DNA of 64,000 bases from an uncultured Prevotellaceae bacterium (GCA_900318815.1 ONMA01000008.1:62001-126000); one strand, 5' to 3'. Positions 1-8,198 are shown, counted from the stretch's first letter. Program-made: numbers and translations. Notes: a model not told the origin generated them from the letters alone.

Positions 1-679
1 TGGGATTCTCGATGGCTATGCCGTCGGAGAGTATCAGCGCCGACTTGATGCCAATATCAACGCCCACTTTCCTGCCACCATCGACTAAATCCACATTCGG
101 GTGCGTTCTTTTATATTCTTCTTCCGTAATCTCCAAACTGAACGATGCAAAGAACTTGCCGCCACTTTGAGAGATACATACATTGTTTATCTTGGCGTAG
201 TTGAAGCGGATATGCTCGGCCATCTTCACCCAGCCAAGTTTAGGGAAATGAAGATATTGATGCTTCCCACTTTTGTTGTGTAGAATTTTAACGAAAGCCT
301 CTGAATTCTTATTTGTTTCTGACAGGTGTACTTCACTGGCTTGTAGGTAGAAACTTACATTGTTATCTCTTTTCTTCTTAAACTGCGGATACTTGCCAAG
401 TCCCTTGAAGAATCTTTTAAATGCCATATCAAGATTCAGAAAAGGTTGGTCACTAGCACACTTTGTCACCTCGTAGGTAAACGGGAACTGCTCCTTCTTG
501 ATGGCGTTAAACTGCATCCTGAGTTTTCTGCCGCTCGGCTTCTCGCCAGCCTCATACATCCGTTTCCATTCTGCAAGTCCCCAGTTATACGCCAAACGCG
601 CACAGCCGAAAGCCTTGCGGAAGTAGGTCTTCTGCTTGTTGTTCGGTTTCAGTTCTATTCTGTGCGCAATTGAAATCAT
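1..679 (-). CDS. tnpB: TnpB-family RNA-guided nuclease, N-terminal part (runs off window edge)
   Basis: Reading from the ATG at 679 gives 226 residues with no stop before the window edge. The N-terminus (HRIELKPNNKQKTYFRKAF and the following CARLAYNWGL) matches the OrfB helix-turn-helix region of IS200/IS605 TnpB. The last residues contain the first RuvC motif, VGVDIGIKSALILSDG at about 205-220, with the likely catalytic Asp at 208. TnpB proteins are transposon-encoded RNA-guided DNA nucleases. The remaining RuvC and zinc-ribbon parts and any 3' guide RNA would lie outside the window. No tnpA transposase is seen on the 5' side, so this could be a tnpB-only element. A TATCTTTGC promoter box lies about 25 bases upstream of the start. 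Confidence 0.88.
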   Translation of the reverse strand, partial: MISIAHRIELKPNNKQKTYFRKAFGCARLAYNWGLAEWKRMYEAGEKPSGRKLRMQFNAIKKEQFPFTYEVTKCASDQPFLNLDMAFKRFFKGLGKYPQFKKKRDNNVSFYLQASEVHLSETNKNSEAFVKILHNKSGKHQYLHFPKLGWVKMAEHIRFNYAKINNVCISQSGGKFFASFSLEITEEEYKRTHPNVDLVDGGRKVGVDIGIKSALILSDGIAIENP

Positions 680-701
680 ATTGTTGTTGGCTTTATTGCT
701 T

Positions 702-710
702 GCAAAGATA
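702..710 (-). promoter_or_regulatory. Bacteroidetes -7 box (TATCTTTGC) for tnpB
   Basis: On the minus strand this reads TATCTTTGC, matching the Bacteroidetes sigma-ABfr consensus TAnnTTTGC. It lies 23 bases before the tnpB start codon. Confidence 0.6.
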
Positions 711-967
711 ATTATTATTATTGACTCTCGGGGTTTTTTTGGCCAAAAAAAACATAATTCTTAACCACTTTTTTATGTGCTGTGTAATATCTGGTACATT
801 ATTTCAGGATTATTTCTATATATTGCAGTAATATCAACAATGAAAGGATGAAGATAGTTGGAATGATATGTAAATCGGACTTGAAAACAGGATGACCTAC
901 AGAGAGTATACAAGCGAGTGATAAGTTATTTTTGAATCATTACATACTAGGATTTTTTCAAAAAAGG

Positions 968-1050
968 GTGACAGGGTGACAGAATGCCGATAAACAGGGC
1001 GTTTGCACCCTTTTTTGAGGGTGACAAGGGTGACAGAAGGGTGACAGGAA
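968..1050. repeat. GGGTGACA tandem copies with an inverted repeat
   Basis: Five copies of GGGTGACA occur in two clusters. Between them lies a 13-base inverted pair (TCAAAAAAGGGTG / CACCCTTTTTTGA). A similar GTGACA-based arrangement lies at 19043-19191, upstream of a DUF3987-like ORF. Here no intact gene follows, so this is probably the regulatory remnant of a mobile-element gene. Confidence 0.5.
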
Positions 1051-1089
1051 TCACGCTTTCCGTGCTATTGAGCGGTGACCTCTTTACGG

Positions 1090-1203
1090 TCAAAAAGCAG
1101 ACTTCAACCGCTGGTCGAATAAGTACGTGCTGTAATCCTGTACCTCGCGCATCTTCACAATGTTATGCGTTTCGATGTAGGATGTAATCTTCCTGTACAG
1201 CAT
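1090..1203 (-). pseudogene. Short ORF, possible 5' remnant of a DUF4143-type AAA ATPase gene
   Basis: A 37-codon ORF on the minus strand starts MLYRKITSYIETH. This resembles the first residues of Bacteroidales AAA+ ATPases of the DUF4143 group, in which a P-loop normally follows at once. Here the P-loop is absent and the frame ends after NIVKMREVQDYSTYLF and a few more residues. A TAATTTTGC promoter box and three copies of ATTGAAAAGTGTA precede it, so the regulatory region looks intact while the gene is truncated. The family call rests on memory of the N-terminal motif only. Confidence 0.3.
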
Positions 1204-1207
1204 GGCT

Positions 1208-1291
1208 ATTTACACTTTTCAATAACTTTTGGCAGTCAAAAACTACACTTTTCAATAAAATTTAGTGCTGCAAAATTACACTTTTCAATCA
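1208..1291 (-). repeat. Three direct repeats ATTGAAAAGTGTA around a promoter box
   Basis: On the minus strand the 13-mer ATTGAAAAGTGTA occurs three times, with start-to-start spacings of about 31 and 38 bases. The most upstream copy abuts a TAATTTTGC -7 box (1270-1278). Repeats of this kind next to a promoter suggest an operator for a DNA-binding protein, perhaps an autoregulator. No regulator is encoded next to it in the window. Confidence 0.5.
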
Positions 1292-1377
1292 AAACGACCA
1301 AACAAATCGGCAAATAAGTGCGAAAAAAAATCTACGGGAAAGGCTACGGATGCTTGATGATGGGTCATTCATTGTTG

Positions 1378-1496
1378 TTTCCTCGATGAAAGAACGTCGA
1401 ATGCTGATAGTAAATAACGTGTTTGCTCTTTGCCGACGTAGGTCGGTAGAGTAGCCGACGTAGGTCAGTAACTCTACCGACCTACGTCGGTAAAAC
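1378..1496. repeat. Dispersed hairpin element, copy 1 (about 115 bp)
   Basis: The core has three copies of a unit like GCCGACGTAGGTCGGTA. The outer two are in opposite orientation and can pair (CCGACGTAGGTCGGTAGAGT with ACTCTACCGACCTACGTCGG). The reverse complement of 36756-36878 aligns with this stretch over about 115 bases, including the left flank (TGCTGATAGTAAATAACGT against TGCTGGTAGGAAATGACGT). It is therefore one member of a dispersed non-coding repeat family. It lies downstream of queF and could end its transcript. Confidence 0.75.
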
Positions 1497-1542
1497 CCAT
1501 CCTTATTGTTTTCAGTCAGGATGTGACATCACCATGAAGAAA

Positions 1543-2010
1543 TTATACCAGTTGGTGGCTGAGCAGGCGTTGCTCGGCCATCTGCTCGTACTTGGTGCCC
1601 GGACGGCCATAGTTGGCGTAGGGATAGATGCTGATGCCACCTCGCGGCGTGAAGATGCCGACAACCTCGATATACTTAGGCTGCATCAGCTTCACAAGAT
1701 CCTTCATAATGGTGTTCACGCAGTCCTCATGGAAATCGCCATGATTGCGGAAGGAGAAGAGATAGAGCTTCAGGCTCTTCGACTCCACCATGCGTTCGCC
1801 GGGGATATAGAGTATCTTAATCTCGGCAAAGTCAGGCTGGCCTGTGATGGGGCATAGCGAAGTGAACTCCGGGCAGTTGAACTGCACCCAGTAGTCGTTG
1901 TCCTGATGCAGGTTCTCGAAGGTCTCCAGCACCTCGGGCGCATAGTTCATGGAGTATTGGGTCTTCTGGCCTAATTGATGCAGGCCTTCATTCTTTCTTG
2001 TTTCTGACAT
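1543..2010 (-). CDS. queF: NADPH-dependent 7-cyano-7-deazaguanine reductase (preQ0 reductase)
   Basis: A 155-residue protein of the short (YkvM-type) QueF class, cytosolic. It reduces the nitrile of preQ0 to preQ1 in queuosine synthesis for tRNA. The sequence shows the catalytic Cys53 and Asp60 in [13 protein letters not shown] and the QueF signature [13 protein letters not shown] starting at Glu76. Later NHGDFHEDC matches the substrate-binding region. It is not next to other queuosine genes. Upstream lies an inverted octamer-repeat element (2034-2142); downstream is a dispersed hairpin repeat. No preQ1 riboswitch was recognised in the short leader. Confidence 0.95.
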   Translation of the reverse strand: MSETRKNEGLHQLGQKTQYSMNYAPEVLETFENLHQDNDYWVQFNCPEFTSLCPITGQPDFAEIKILYIPGERMVESKSLKLYLFSFRNHGDFHEDCVNTIMKDLVKLMQPKYIEVVGIFTPRGGISIYPYANYGRPGTKYEQMAEQRLLSHQLV

Positions 2011-2033
2011 AATAATCTCCCTTGGGATAATTC

Positions 2034-2142
2034 GGGGGTGCGGAGGAACGGAGGTACGGGGGTACGAGAATAGTTTGCACGTCCAATTTTCCGCGAAGGG
2101 TCTATCCTCGTACCTCCGTACCCTCGTACCTTCGTACCTCCG
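2034..2142. repeat. Inverted arrays of an octamer (CGTACCTC-like)
   Basis: The right arm is four tandem octamers, CGTACCTC, CGTACCCT, CGTACCTT and CGTACCTC. The left arm is the reverse complement of similar units (CGTACCCC, CGTACCTC, CGTTCCTC). The loop is about 33 bases. It fills the gap between the lipoprotein gene and queF, both on the minus strand, so it would form a hairpin in a shared transcript or in the queF leader. Confidence 0.8.
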
Positions 2143-2174
2143 AAATCATACCATTTTATTTTTTTGCATGTTAC

Positions 2175-3299
2175 TTAATAAGTGAAATCGTAGACCACCT
2201 CGGTGCCTTTGCGAGCATCCTTGACCGTCATCCGGCTGACGCTCTTATCGGCATTCAGTTCAGTAGTGACGTTGATGTCGCCCTCGGCCGTCAAGGCACG
2301 CGCCACGATGCTGGTGCTTCGCGTGTAGCGGAACATGGAGAGCAGCTGCATGGGATGACACTCGGCGAAGCCAAGCAACAGCTGGTTCACGTCGAGCGAC
2401 TGGCAGCGGTTGTCCTGACTGCCGTACTCCATCTTCAGCTTCACGATATAGTCAGTTGCCTCGCCCTTCCACCGGCGCATGTACCTGATGCTGTCGGCTT
2501 TGTGAAGACTATCGGGCAAGAGACTCTGGCCGTTGAGCAGATAGGAGAAGAGCTGCGTGCCGCGCGTATTGCTCGTAGCCACGAACTTGAACGCATTGGT
2601 GGCCGAGACGGGCATGCCGTTGCTGTAATACTGAGAGGCATAGCCGATGGTGTCGGTGGCTCCTGTAAGCTCTACGGGCTGATAGTCGCCGTTCATGGCT
2701 CCCACCATCGTAGCCCCACCGCGACTGACGGTTACCTGAAGGTTTCGCTCGTCGTAGGCCACGGTCAGTTGGTCGCTGAGGGAGCCTTCGGGATTTCTCA
2801 ACTCATACTTCACGGGGCGTGCCTTCGCGTCGTACTCAATGCTGGCATTCCATCCGTCGCTCGAAGTGATGCCTTTCACAAGGGCAGCATTGCCCAGCGA
2901 GCCGTCGCCACGAGTGGCATACTGGGTGTACAGCCATGAGGAGTAGGCTTTGTCGGGGTGGTCAGTATCGCGAATGGAGAACTGCACCTGTCGGCTCTTG
3001 CCCGTGGTGTTCGGTTCGAAATCGACCCGCAGCGAGTAGGTGGCATTGCCCTTGCCCGACGTGCGCTCCACCTTGCACCACGACGAGCCGGAGGACTGCG
3101 TAATCTCCCAGGGGCCTAAGCATTGCATCACCAACGAGTCCTCGGTGTTGTTGGCGAAGAGATAGGTATAGGGCGAAGCGGGCTTCACGAAGACGAAACC
3201 GGCGTTGTAGGGATCCTCATTGTCGAGACACGAGGTGGCAGTCATGCCCATCAGGGCCAGACCTACCAGCGTGCCTATCTGAAATCTTAATTTCTTCAT
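2175..3299 (-). CDS. Lipoprotein with BACON-like N-terminal domain, function unknown
   Basis: A 374-residue exported lipoprotein. Residues 1-24 form a signal peptide ending in a lipobox (ATSC, modified Cys at about 24). Residues of about 35-130 look like a BACON/immunoglobulin-like domain: alternating beta pattern, WEITQSSGSSWCKVERTSG, and SRQVQFSIRDTDHPDKAYS. The remainder (about 140-374) is beta-rich, with repeated YDA/YDERNLQVTV-like strands, and resembles the DUF4595-type proteins common in Bacteroidales surface lipoproteins. The substrate is unknown. It is the promoter-proximal gene before queF, but the octamer element separates them. Confidence 0.75.
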   Translation of the reverse strand: MKKLRFQIGTLVGLALMGMTATSCLDNEDPYNAGFVFVKPASPYTYLFANNTEDSLVMQCLGPWEITQSSGSSWCKVERTSGKGNATYSLRVDFEPNTTGKSRQVQFSIRDTDHPDKAYSSWLYTQYATRGDGSLGNAALVKGITSSDGWNASIEYDAKARPVKYELRNPEGSLSDQLTVAYDERNLQVTVSRGGATMVGAMNGDYQPVELTGATDTIGYASQYYSNGMPVSATNAFKFVATSNTRGTQLFSYLLNGQSLLPDSLHKADSIRYMRRWKGEATDYIVKLKMEYGSQDNRCQSLDVNQLLLGFAECHPMQLLSMFRYTRSTSIVARALTAEGDINVTTELNADKSVSRMTVKDARKGTEVVYDFTY

Positions 3300-3353
3300 T
3301 CTTTTACATTATTTTATATTAAAAAACGATTCATATCCGCTACACGGCCAGAC

Positions 3354-3426
3354 AAAAACAAAACAAAACCACAAATACCAAACAAAACTGGTTTTTTGAG
3401 GTTTTAGTAGGTTTTATTTTGTTTTT
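3354..3426. terminator. AT-rich inverted repeat, probable bidirectional terminator
   Basis: AAAAACAAAACAAAACC is matched by GGTTTTATTTTGTTTTT about 40 bases on, so either strand can form a weak stem ending in T-runs. It lies just past the stop of the rplY-pth-S4 transcript and upstream of the lipoprotein gene. Confidence 0.4.
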
Positions 3427-3452
3427 CTTCAGACGCGAAGCGTATAGACATT

Positions 3453-3887
3453 TCATTCATTGGTGTCATCATCGTCCCAGTCGTCGAAGTCGAATAGGTC
3501 GTAGCCTCCGAGCGACGGTTCCACGAAGGCATCCATCTGCCTGCGGTCTTTCTTGGTGGGGCGTCCTGTGCCACGGGCACGGTCGACGAATCCGCTGATG
3601 CGCGTCATTTCGAGCAGTTCGTACTGGTCGGGGGTGGTCACGTTCTCGTAGATTTCGGGCAGCAGCTTGGCTCCCACACGCTGTTCGATGGTCTTCAGGA
3701 TCTTGAACGAATAGGTCACGGGCGGCTTGCGCACGCTCACCACGTCGCCTTCCTTCACCATGCGCGAGGGCTTCACGGTGGTTCCTCCCACAGAGACTCG
3801 CCCGTTCTTGCAGGCATCGGCAGCGATGCTGCGGGTCTTGAAGATGCGGGCAGCCCACAGCCACTTGTCTATACGGGCTTCAGTCAT
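3453..3887 (-). CDS. S4-domain RNA-binding protein (Hsp15/HslR-like)
   Basis: 144 residues. Residues of about 1-60 are an S4 RNA-binding fold: RIDKWLWAARIFKTRSIAA, then GRVSVGGTTVKPSRMVKEGD. The C-terminus is acidic (FDFDDWDDDDTNE). Hsp15-type proteins bind stalled 50S subunits with attached peptidyl-tRNA. Its start overlaps the end of pth by four bases (ATGA). The upstream genes are peptidyl-tRNA hydrolase and ribosomal protein bL25, which fits a role in translation quality control. Confidence 0.88.
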   Translation of the reverse strand: MTEARIDKWLWAARIFKTRSIAADACKNGRVSVGGTTVKPSRMVKEGDVVSVRKPPVTYSFKILKTIEQRVGAKLLPEIYENVTTPDQYELLEMTRISGFVDRARGTGRPTKKDRRQMDAFVEPSLGGYDLFDFDDWDDDDTNE

Positions 3888-4456
3888 TTCTTTCCTAATT
3901 TGTTATACTGGTTCATCGTAATGTCAATGCCGGCCAGCACGAAGCTCTTAATCATCTCTACAGCCGTGTCGATGCTGGGTTTCAGGGCCTTCAGTTCCTC
4001 CTCCGAATAGCGCCCCAGCACCCAGTCAATCTGTCCGCCCTGCGGATAGTCATTGCCAATGCCCATGCGCAGCCGGGGGTATTGCTGGCCTATGAGCTGC
4101 TGGATGTGGCCCAGACCGTTGTGCCCGCCATTGGAGCCGGAAGCCTTCAGGCGGAATGCCCCCAGTGGAAGTGCCACGTCGTCGGAGATGACGAGCAGGT
4201 GCTGCTGGTCGATGTTCTCCTTGTTGAGCCAGTAGCGCACGGCGTTGCCGCTCAGGTTCATGTAGGTGGTAGGCTTCAGCAGGAACACCTTCCTGCCCTT
4301 GAGCGAGGTCTCAGCCACGAAGCCGTAGCGCTTATCACCAAAAACGGTATTGGATGCTTCGGCAAAAGCATCCAATACCATATAACCTGTATTGTGGCGG
4401 GTCAACTCGTATTCACTACCGGGGTTGCCCAAGCCTACAATTAAGTATTTGTCCAT
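3884..4456 (-). CDS. pth: Peptidyl-tRNA hydrolase
   Basis: 190 residues, the usual bacterial Pth length. It cleaves the ester bond of peptidyl-tRNA released from stalled ribosomes and recycles tRNA. The sequence has LIVGLGNPGSEYELTRHNTG with Asn11 and catalytic His21, then MNLSGNAV, and ISDDVALPLGAFRLKASGS followed by GGHNGLGHI, all Pth signatures. It lies between rplY and the S4 protein gene in one minus-strand operon, an arrangement common in bacteria (rplY-pth). Confidence 0.97.
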   Translation of the reverse strand: MDKYLIVGLGNPGSEYELTRHNTGYMVLDAFAEASNTVFGDKRYGFVAETSLKGRKVFLLKPTTYMNLSGNAVRYWLNKENIDQQHLLVISDDVALPLGAFRLKASGSNGGHNGLGHIQQLIGQQYPRLRMGIGNDYPQGGQIDWVLGRYSEEELKALKPSIDTAVEMIKSFVLAGIDITMNQYNKLGKK

Positions 4457-4501
4457 TGTCGTTTAGGGTGTTGAGTGTCGGATGCCCGACACCAAACTCA
4501 A

Positions 4502-5095
4502 TTACTCAGCAGCAGCGGCGGCAGCCTTCGAAGCACGAGTCTCCTTCACCGAGCAGACAACCACCTGTGCGGGAGTAGCCAGCTCAAGACCCTCGAAGTT
4601 CAGCTCGCCCACCTTGATGGCCTTGCCCAGCCCCAGATTGTTCACGTCGATTTCCAGAATCTCGGGAATCTGCTTGTAGGGAGCGGTCACGTCAATCTTA
4701 CGGATAGAGAGGTTCAGCTTACCACCTTCGCGCACGCCCTGAGCCAGACCGTTGAGCTTCACGGGGATACCAACGGTGATGGGCTTCGTCTCGGTCACCT
4801 CATAGAAATCGGCATGCAGCAGAGCCTCCGTAGTGGGATGGAACTGCAACTCTTTCATGATAGCCTTGTGCTCGACACCATCGATGTCAAGAACCACCAC
4901 ATACACGTGGGGGGTATAGACGGCCTTGCGCAGCTCGGCAAAAGGAACTGCAAACGAGAATGCCTCGGGAAGACCCTTCTCATTTCTCTTCTCACCATAC
5001 AGATTGCAGGGAACAAGACCCTCTTTGCGCATCAGCTTGGATGCTTTCTTGCCAGTTGCCTCGCGCTTCTGGCCTTTTACAAGAATTTCTTTCAT
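4502..5095 (-). CDS. rplY: Large ribosomal subunit protein bL25, CTC form
   Basis: 197 residues: an N-terminal bL25 5S-rRNA-binding domain (about 1-95) and the longer C-terminal CTC/TL5 beta domain. The C-terminus is an Ala-rich tail (KAAAAAAE). It is the first gene of the rplY-pth-S4 operon. A TACCTTTGC box lies about 100 bases upstream on the minus strand. Confidence 0.95.
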   Translation of the reverse strand: MKEILVKGQKREATGKKASKLMRKEGLVPCNLYGEKRNEKGLPEAFSFAVPFAELRKAVYTPHVYVVVLDIDGVEHKAIMKELQFHPTTEALLHADFYEVTETKPITVGIPVKLNGLAQGVREGGKLNLSIRKIDVTAPYKQIPEILEIDVNNLGLGKAIKVGELNFEGLELATPAQVVVCSVKETRASKAAAAAAE

Positions 5096-5192
5096 AACTT
5101 TGTGTTACTCTAAATTAAGTTGATAATAAAAAATAGTGCTTAATTCGCCATCACACGACTCTTCATTTCGTAGTGCTTTCCGAAAAAGCGGT

Positions 5193-5201
5193 GCAAAGGT
5201 A
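5193..5201 (-). promoter_or_regulatory. -7 box (TACCTTTGC) for rplY operon
   Basis: Reads TACCTTTGC on the minus strand, about 98 bases before the rplY start codon. The gap is shared with the divergent nusB promoter. Confidence 0.6.
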
Positions 5202-5287
5202 CAAAGTTTTTATGAAATCTGAATCAATTATTACAAACTATTTTGCAAAAAGACACGTTTTTTCTTGTTTAATAGCGGAAAATTATC

Positions 5288-5296
5288 TAATTTTGC
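5288..5296 (+). promoter_or_regulatory. -7 box (TAATTTTGC) for nusB operon
   Basis: TAATTTTGC lies 33 bases before the nusB ATG, divergent from the rplY promoter. Confidence 0.6.
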
Positions 5297-5328
5297 AAAC
5301 GATTCGATGAAAAAACAGTAAAAAAGCA

Positions 5329-6270
5329 ATGATTAACAGAGAAATAATTCGGATTAAAATAGTACAACTGACTTACGCGTACTATCAGAACGGCAGCAAG
5401 AATATTGATACTGCGGAGAAGGAATTGTTTTTCAGCCTTTCCAAGGCATACGATTTGTATAATTTCCTGCTCGCCCTGATGGTGGCCGTCACCAAGGAGT
5501 CGCAACGCCGGCTGGAGATAGCCAAGGCAAAGGCAAGACGCGAAGGTAAGGCAGAACCAGGCTCGAAGTTTGCCCTGAACCGCTTTGCCCTGCAGTTGGA
5601 GGGCAACAAGCAGTTGCAGGAGTTCATGGAGACGCAGAAGATGACCTGGGCCGACCATCCAGAGTTTGTGGGCAAGCTGTTCGAGCAGATTGAGCAGAGC
5701 CAGATCTACAAGGAATACATGGACAGCAAGGACGATGACTACAACACAGACCGCGAGCTGTGGCGACGCATCTACCGCACGCTCATCCAGGAGAACGAGG
5801 AGCTGGAACAGCTCTTAGAGGAAATCAGCCTGTACTGGAACGACGACAAGGACGTGGTGGACACCTTCGTGCTGAAGACCATCAAGCGCTTCGAGGAGAA
5901 GAACGGCGTGAAGCAGGAGCTGCTGCCCGAGTACGACTCGGAGGAAGAGAAGGACTATGCCCGCAAGCTGTTCCGTGCCACCGTGCTGAATGCCGACGAG
6001 TACCAGCGCTACATGAGCGAGGCTTCGCGCAACTGGGACTTCTCGCGCCTGGCCTACATGGACGTGGTCATCATGCAGATTGCCATTGCCGAGCTGCTCA
6101 CCTTCCCGTCGATACCCGTGTCGGTGACCATCAATGAGTTTGTGGAGCTGGCCAAGTACTACTCCACCCCACGCAGCCCGGGCTACATCAACGGCATGCT
6201 CGACGCCATTGCAAGGCACCTGTCGAAGACCAACCGGCTGCTAAAGCCCATTGAACCCAAAACCACTTAA
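5329..6270 (+). CDS. nusB: Transcription antitermination factor NusB
   Basis: 313 residues, the long form found in Bacteroidetes; the conserved NusB helical domain is C-terminal (about 175-300). NusB joins NusE (S10) on BoxA RNA for rRNA antitermination. Conserved parts include NADEYQRYMSEASRNWDFSR, LAYMDVVIMQIAIAELLTFP and SVTINEFVELAKYYSTPRSP, then GYINGMLDAIA. It is first in an operon with yajC, a YbbR-domain gene, coaE and a DUF5606 gene. Confidence 0.95.
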   Translation: MINREIIRIKIVQLTYAYYQNGSKNIDTAEKELFFSLSKAYDLYNFLLALMVAVTKESQRRLEIAKAKARREGKAEPGSKFALNRFALQLEGNKQLQEFMETQKMTWADHPEFVGKLFEQIEQSQIYKEYMDSKDDDYNTDRELWRRIYRTLIQENEELEQLLEEISLYWNDDKDVVDTFVLKTIKRFEEKNGVKQELLPEYDSEEEKDYARKLFRATVLNADEYQRYMSEASRNWDFSRLAYMDVVIMQIAIAELLTFPSIPVSVTINEFVELAKYYSTPRSPGYINGMLDAIARHLSKTNRLLKPIEPKTT

Positions 6271-6292
6271 ACACCAATATTAATAAAAGACA

Positions 6293-6613
6293 ATGACAAA
6301 CATGATTCTCGCAGCACAGGCTGCACAAGGCGGTGGCGGCATGAGCATGCTACTGATGATGGTGGCACTCTTTGCCATTATGTACTTCTTTATGATTCGC
6401 CCACAGCAGAAGCGGCAGAAAGAGATACAGAAGTTCCAGAACGAACTGACCGAAGGCACGTCGGTGGTAACCGGCGGCGGCATCTACGGCACGGTGAAAA
6501 GCATCGACCTGGCAAAGAACACGGTAGACGTGAAGATTGCCCGCGACGTGGTCGTCACCGTCGACAAAGGTTCTGTGTTCAAGGACATGGCTAATACGCC
6601 CTTGCAAAAGTAA
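6293..6613 (+). CDS. yajC: Preprotein translocase subunit YajC
   Basis: 106 residues. One membrane segment at about 20-40 (LLMMVALFAIMYFFMIRP) is followed by the YajC signature PQQKRQKEIQKFQNEL and a beta-rich domain (GTSVVTGGGIYGTVKSID). YajC associates with SecDF in the Sec translocon. It lies 22 bases after nusB and just before the YbbR-domain gene. Confidence 0.95.
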   Translation: MTNMILAAQAAQGGGGMSMLLMMVALFAIMYFFMIRPQQKRQKEIQKFQNELTEGTSVVTGGGIYGTVKSIDLAKNTVDVKIARDVVVTVDKGSVFKDMANTPLQK

Positions 6614-6619
6614 GTGTAA

Positions 6620-7597
6620 GTGGCAAGACTGCGCAACATATTCCAGATAATCAGTAATTTCCTGTTCAGCCGTGCGAACAGGGAATTTCTGATTTTTATG
6701 TTCTTCCTCGCCCTCTCGGGCATCTTCTGGCTCCTGATGACGCTCAACCAGAACTACGAGCAGGAGATTCGCATTCCCGTGCGCTATGTCAACGTGCCTA
6801 AGAATGTGGTCATCACATCGGGCGAGACCGACACGCTCCGCGTAAACGTGAGCGACAAGGGCATCATTCTTATTACCTATTTATATAATAAGAGCCTCCT
6901 GCCCATCGCCATCGACTTTGCCACCTACGCCACTCCCAACGGGCGAGGCATCGTGACTCAGCCAGACCTGCAGAGGCTGGTGGTCGACAAGCTGGCCACC
7001 TCGACCAAGGTAATCAGCGTGAAGCCCGAGAAGCTGCAGTTCTCCTATAATCATGGCGAGCGGAAGACGGTACCCGTGAAGTATGCCGGGACGGTAAAGC
7101 CCGACGACCTCTACTACATGGCCGGCGTGGACTACCGGCCCGACAGCGTAATCATCTATGCGTCGCACAGGATGCTCGACAGCATCAGCGTCATGGAGAC
7201 GGAGCCGCTCAACTACACGGGATTCCGCGATACGCTCTCCGTACAGGCAAGGATGAAGAAGATTGCCGGCGTGAAGACCGTACCGGAGGTAGTAGACATC
7301 AGCTTCAGGACCGACGTGCTTACGGAGAGCAACATCTGCGACATACCCGTCAAGGGCATCAACATGCCGCATGGAAAAATGCTGCGCACCTTCCCTGCCA
7401 AGGTGTGCGTGAGTTTTGTCACCGGTCTTAGCCGCTATCGCAACATGAAGCCCACAGACTTCGAAGTGGTGGCCGACTACAACGAGATACAGGCCAAGCC
7501 CTCGTCGAAATGCCACATCATGCTGACGGGCATGCCCGACGGTATCACCAGGGCACAGCTGAGTACCGAATACGTGGATTATCTCATAGAAGAGTAG
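6620..7597 (+). CDS. YbbR-like domain protein, membrane anchored
   Basis: 325 residues. One N-terminal membrane segment (FLIFMFFLALSGIFWLLMTL, about 24-44) is followed by extracytoplasmic beta-rich repeats of the YbbR type (IRIPVRYVNVPKNVVI, KTVPVKYAGTVKPDDLY, CDIPVKGINMP). In Firmicutes the YbbR protein CdaR regulates the diadenylate cyclase CdaA. Here cdaA is about 45 kb away, so such a link is not shown. It begins six bases after yajC and ends four bases before coaE. Confidence 0.8.
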   Translation: MARLRNIFQIISNFLFSRANREFLIFMFFLALSGIFWLLMTLNQNYEQEIRIPVRYVNVPKNVVITSGETDTLRVNVSDKGIILITYLYNKSLLPIAIDFATYATPNGRGIVTQPDLQRLVVDKLATSTKVISVKPEKLQFSYNHGERKTVPVKYAGTVKPDDLYYMAGVDYRPDSVIIYASHRMLDSISVMETEPLNYTGFRDTLSVQARMKKIAGVKTVPEVVDISFRTDVLTESNICDIPVKGINMPHGKMLRTFPAKVCVSFVTGLSRYRNMKPTDFEVVADYNEIQAKPSSKCHIMLTGMPDGITRAQLSTEYVDYLIEE

Positions 7598-7601
7598 CAG
7601 G

Positions 7602-8177
7602 ATGAAAATAGGCATTACTGGAGGCATTGGCAGCGGGAAGAGCTACGTCTGCAAGCTACTGGCCGCACGGGGCATCACGGTCTACGACTGCGATGCAGCG
7701 GCCAAGCGACTCATGCGCACCTCCCCCACCCTGCGCAGGCAGTTGACGGAACTGATAGGCGCCAATACCTACCAGCCGGACGGAACGCTGAACAAGGCAG
7801 TCGTGGCCCAGTTCCTGTTGGCTTCCGAGCAGAATGCCAAGGCCATTGATGCCATCGTACACCCTGCCGTGTTCCGTGACTTCATAGAGAGCGGCGTGGA
7901 CTGGATGGAGAGTGCCATCCTCTATGAGTCGGGAATCAACCGATTAGTCGACCGCGTGCTGGTGGTCACCGCACCAGAGCCTGTGCGAATACGGCGCATC
8001 ATGCAGCGCGACGGTATCAGCGCCGAGAAAGCCCGCGAATGGATTGACCGCCAATGGCCGCAGGACAGGATACGCGCTTTAGCCGACTATGAAATCGTCA
8101 ACGACGGAGAAACCGACCTCCCGTCGCAAGTCGACAGCCTGCTCGCACGCATCAATCAAGAGAAAACATCATTTTGA
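7602..8177 (+). CDS. coaE: Dephospho-CoA kinase
   Basis: 191 residues. Catalyses the last step of CoA synthesis, ATP-dependent phosphorylation of the 3'-OH of dephospho-CoA. The P-loop GITGGIGSGKS is at 4-14, DCDAAAKRLM follows, and IVHPAVFRDF and ESGINRLVDRVLVVTAPEP are typical CoaE motifs. It is part of the nusB operon. Confidence 0.96.
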   Translation: MKIGITGGIGSGKSYVCKLLAARGITVYDCDAAAKRLMRTSPTLRRQLTELIGANTYQPDGTLNKAVVAQFLLASEQNAKAIDAIVHPAVFRDFIESGVDWMESAILYESGINRLVDRVLVVTAPEPVRIRRIMQRDGISAEKAREWIDRQWPQDRIRALADYEIVNDGETDLPSQVDSLLARINQEKTSF

Positions 8178-8198
8178 AATATAAACTAAAGACAGAAA

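Noticed and set aside
1543-2140. preQ1 riboswitch before queF
   Set aside because: The sequence before queF is the octamer hairpin; no preQ1 aptamer pattern (compact H-type pseudoknot with A-rich tail) was recognised.
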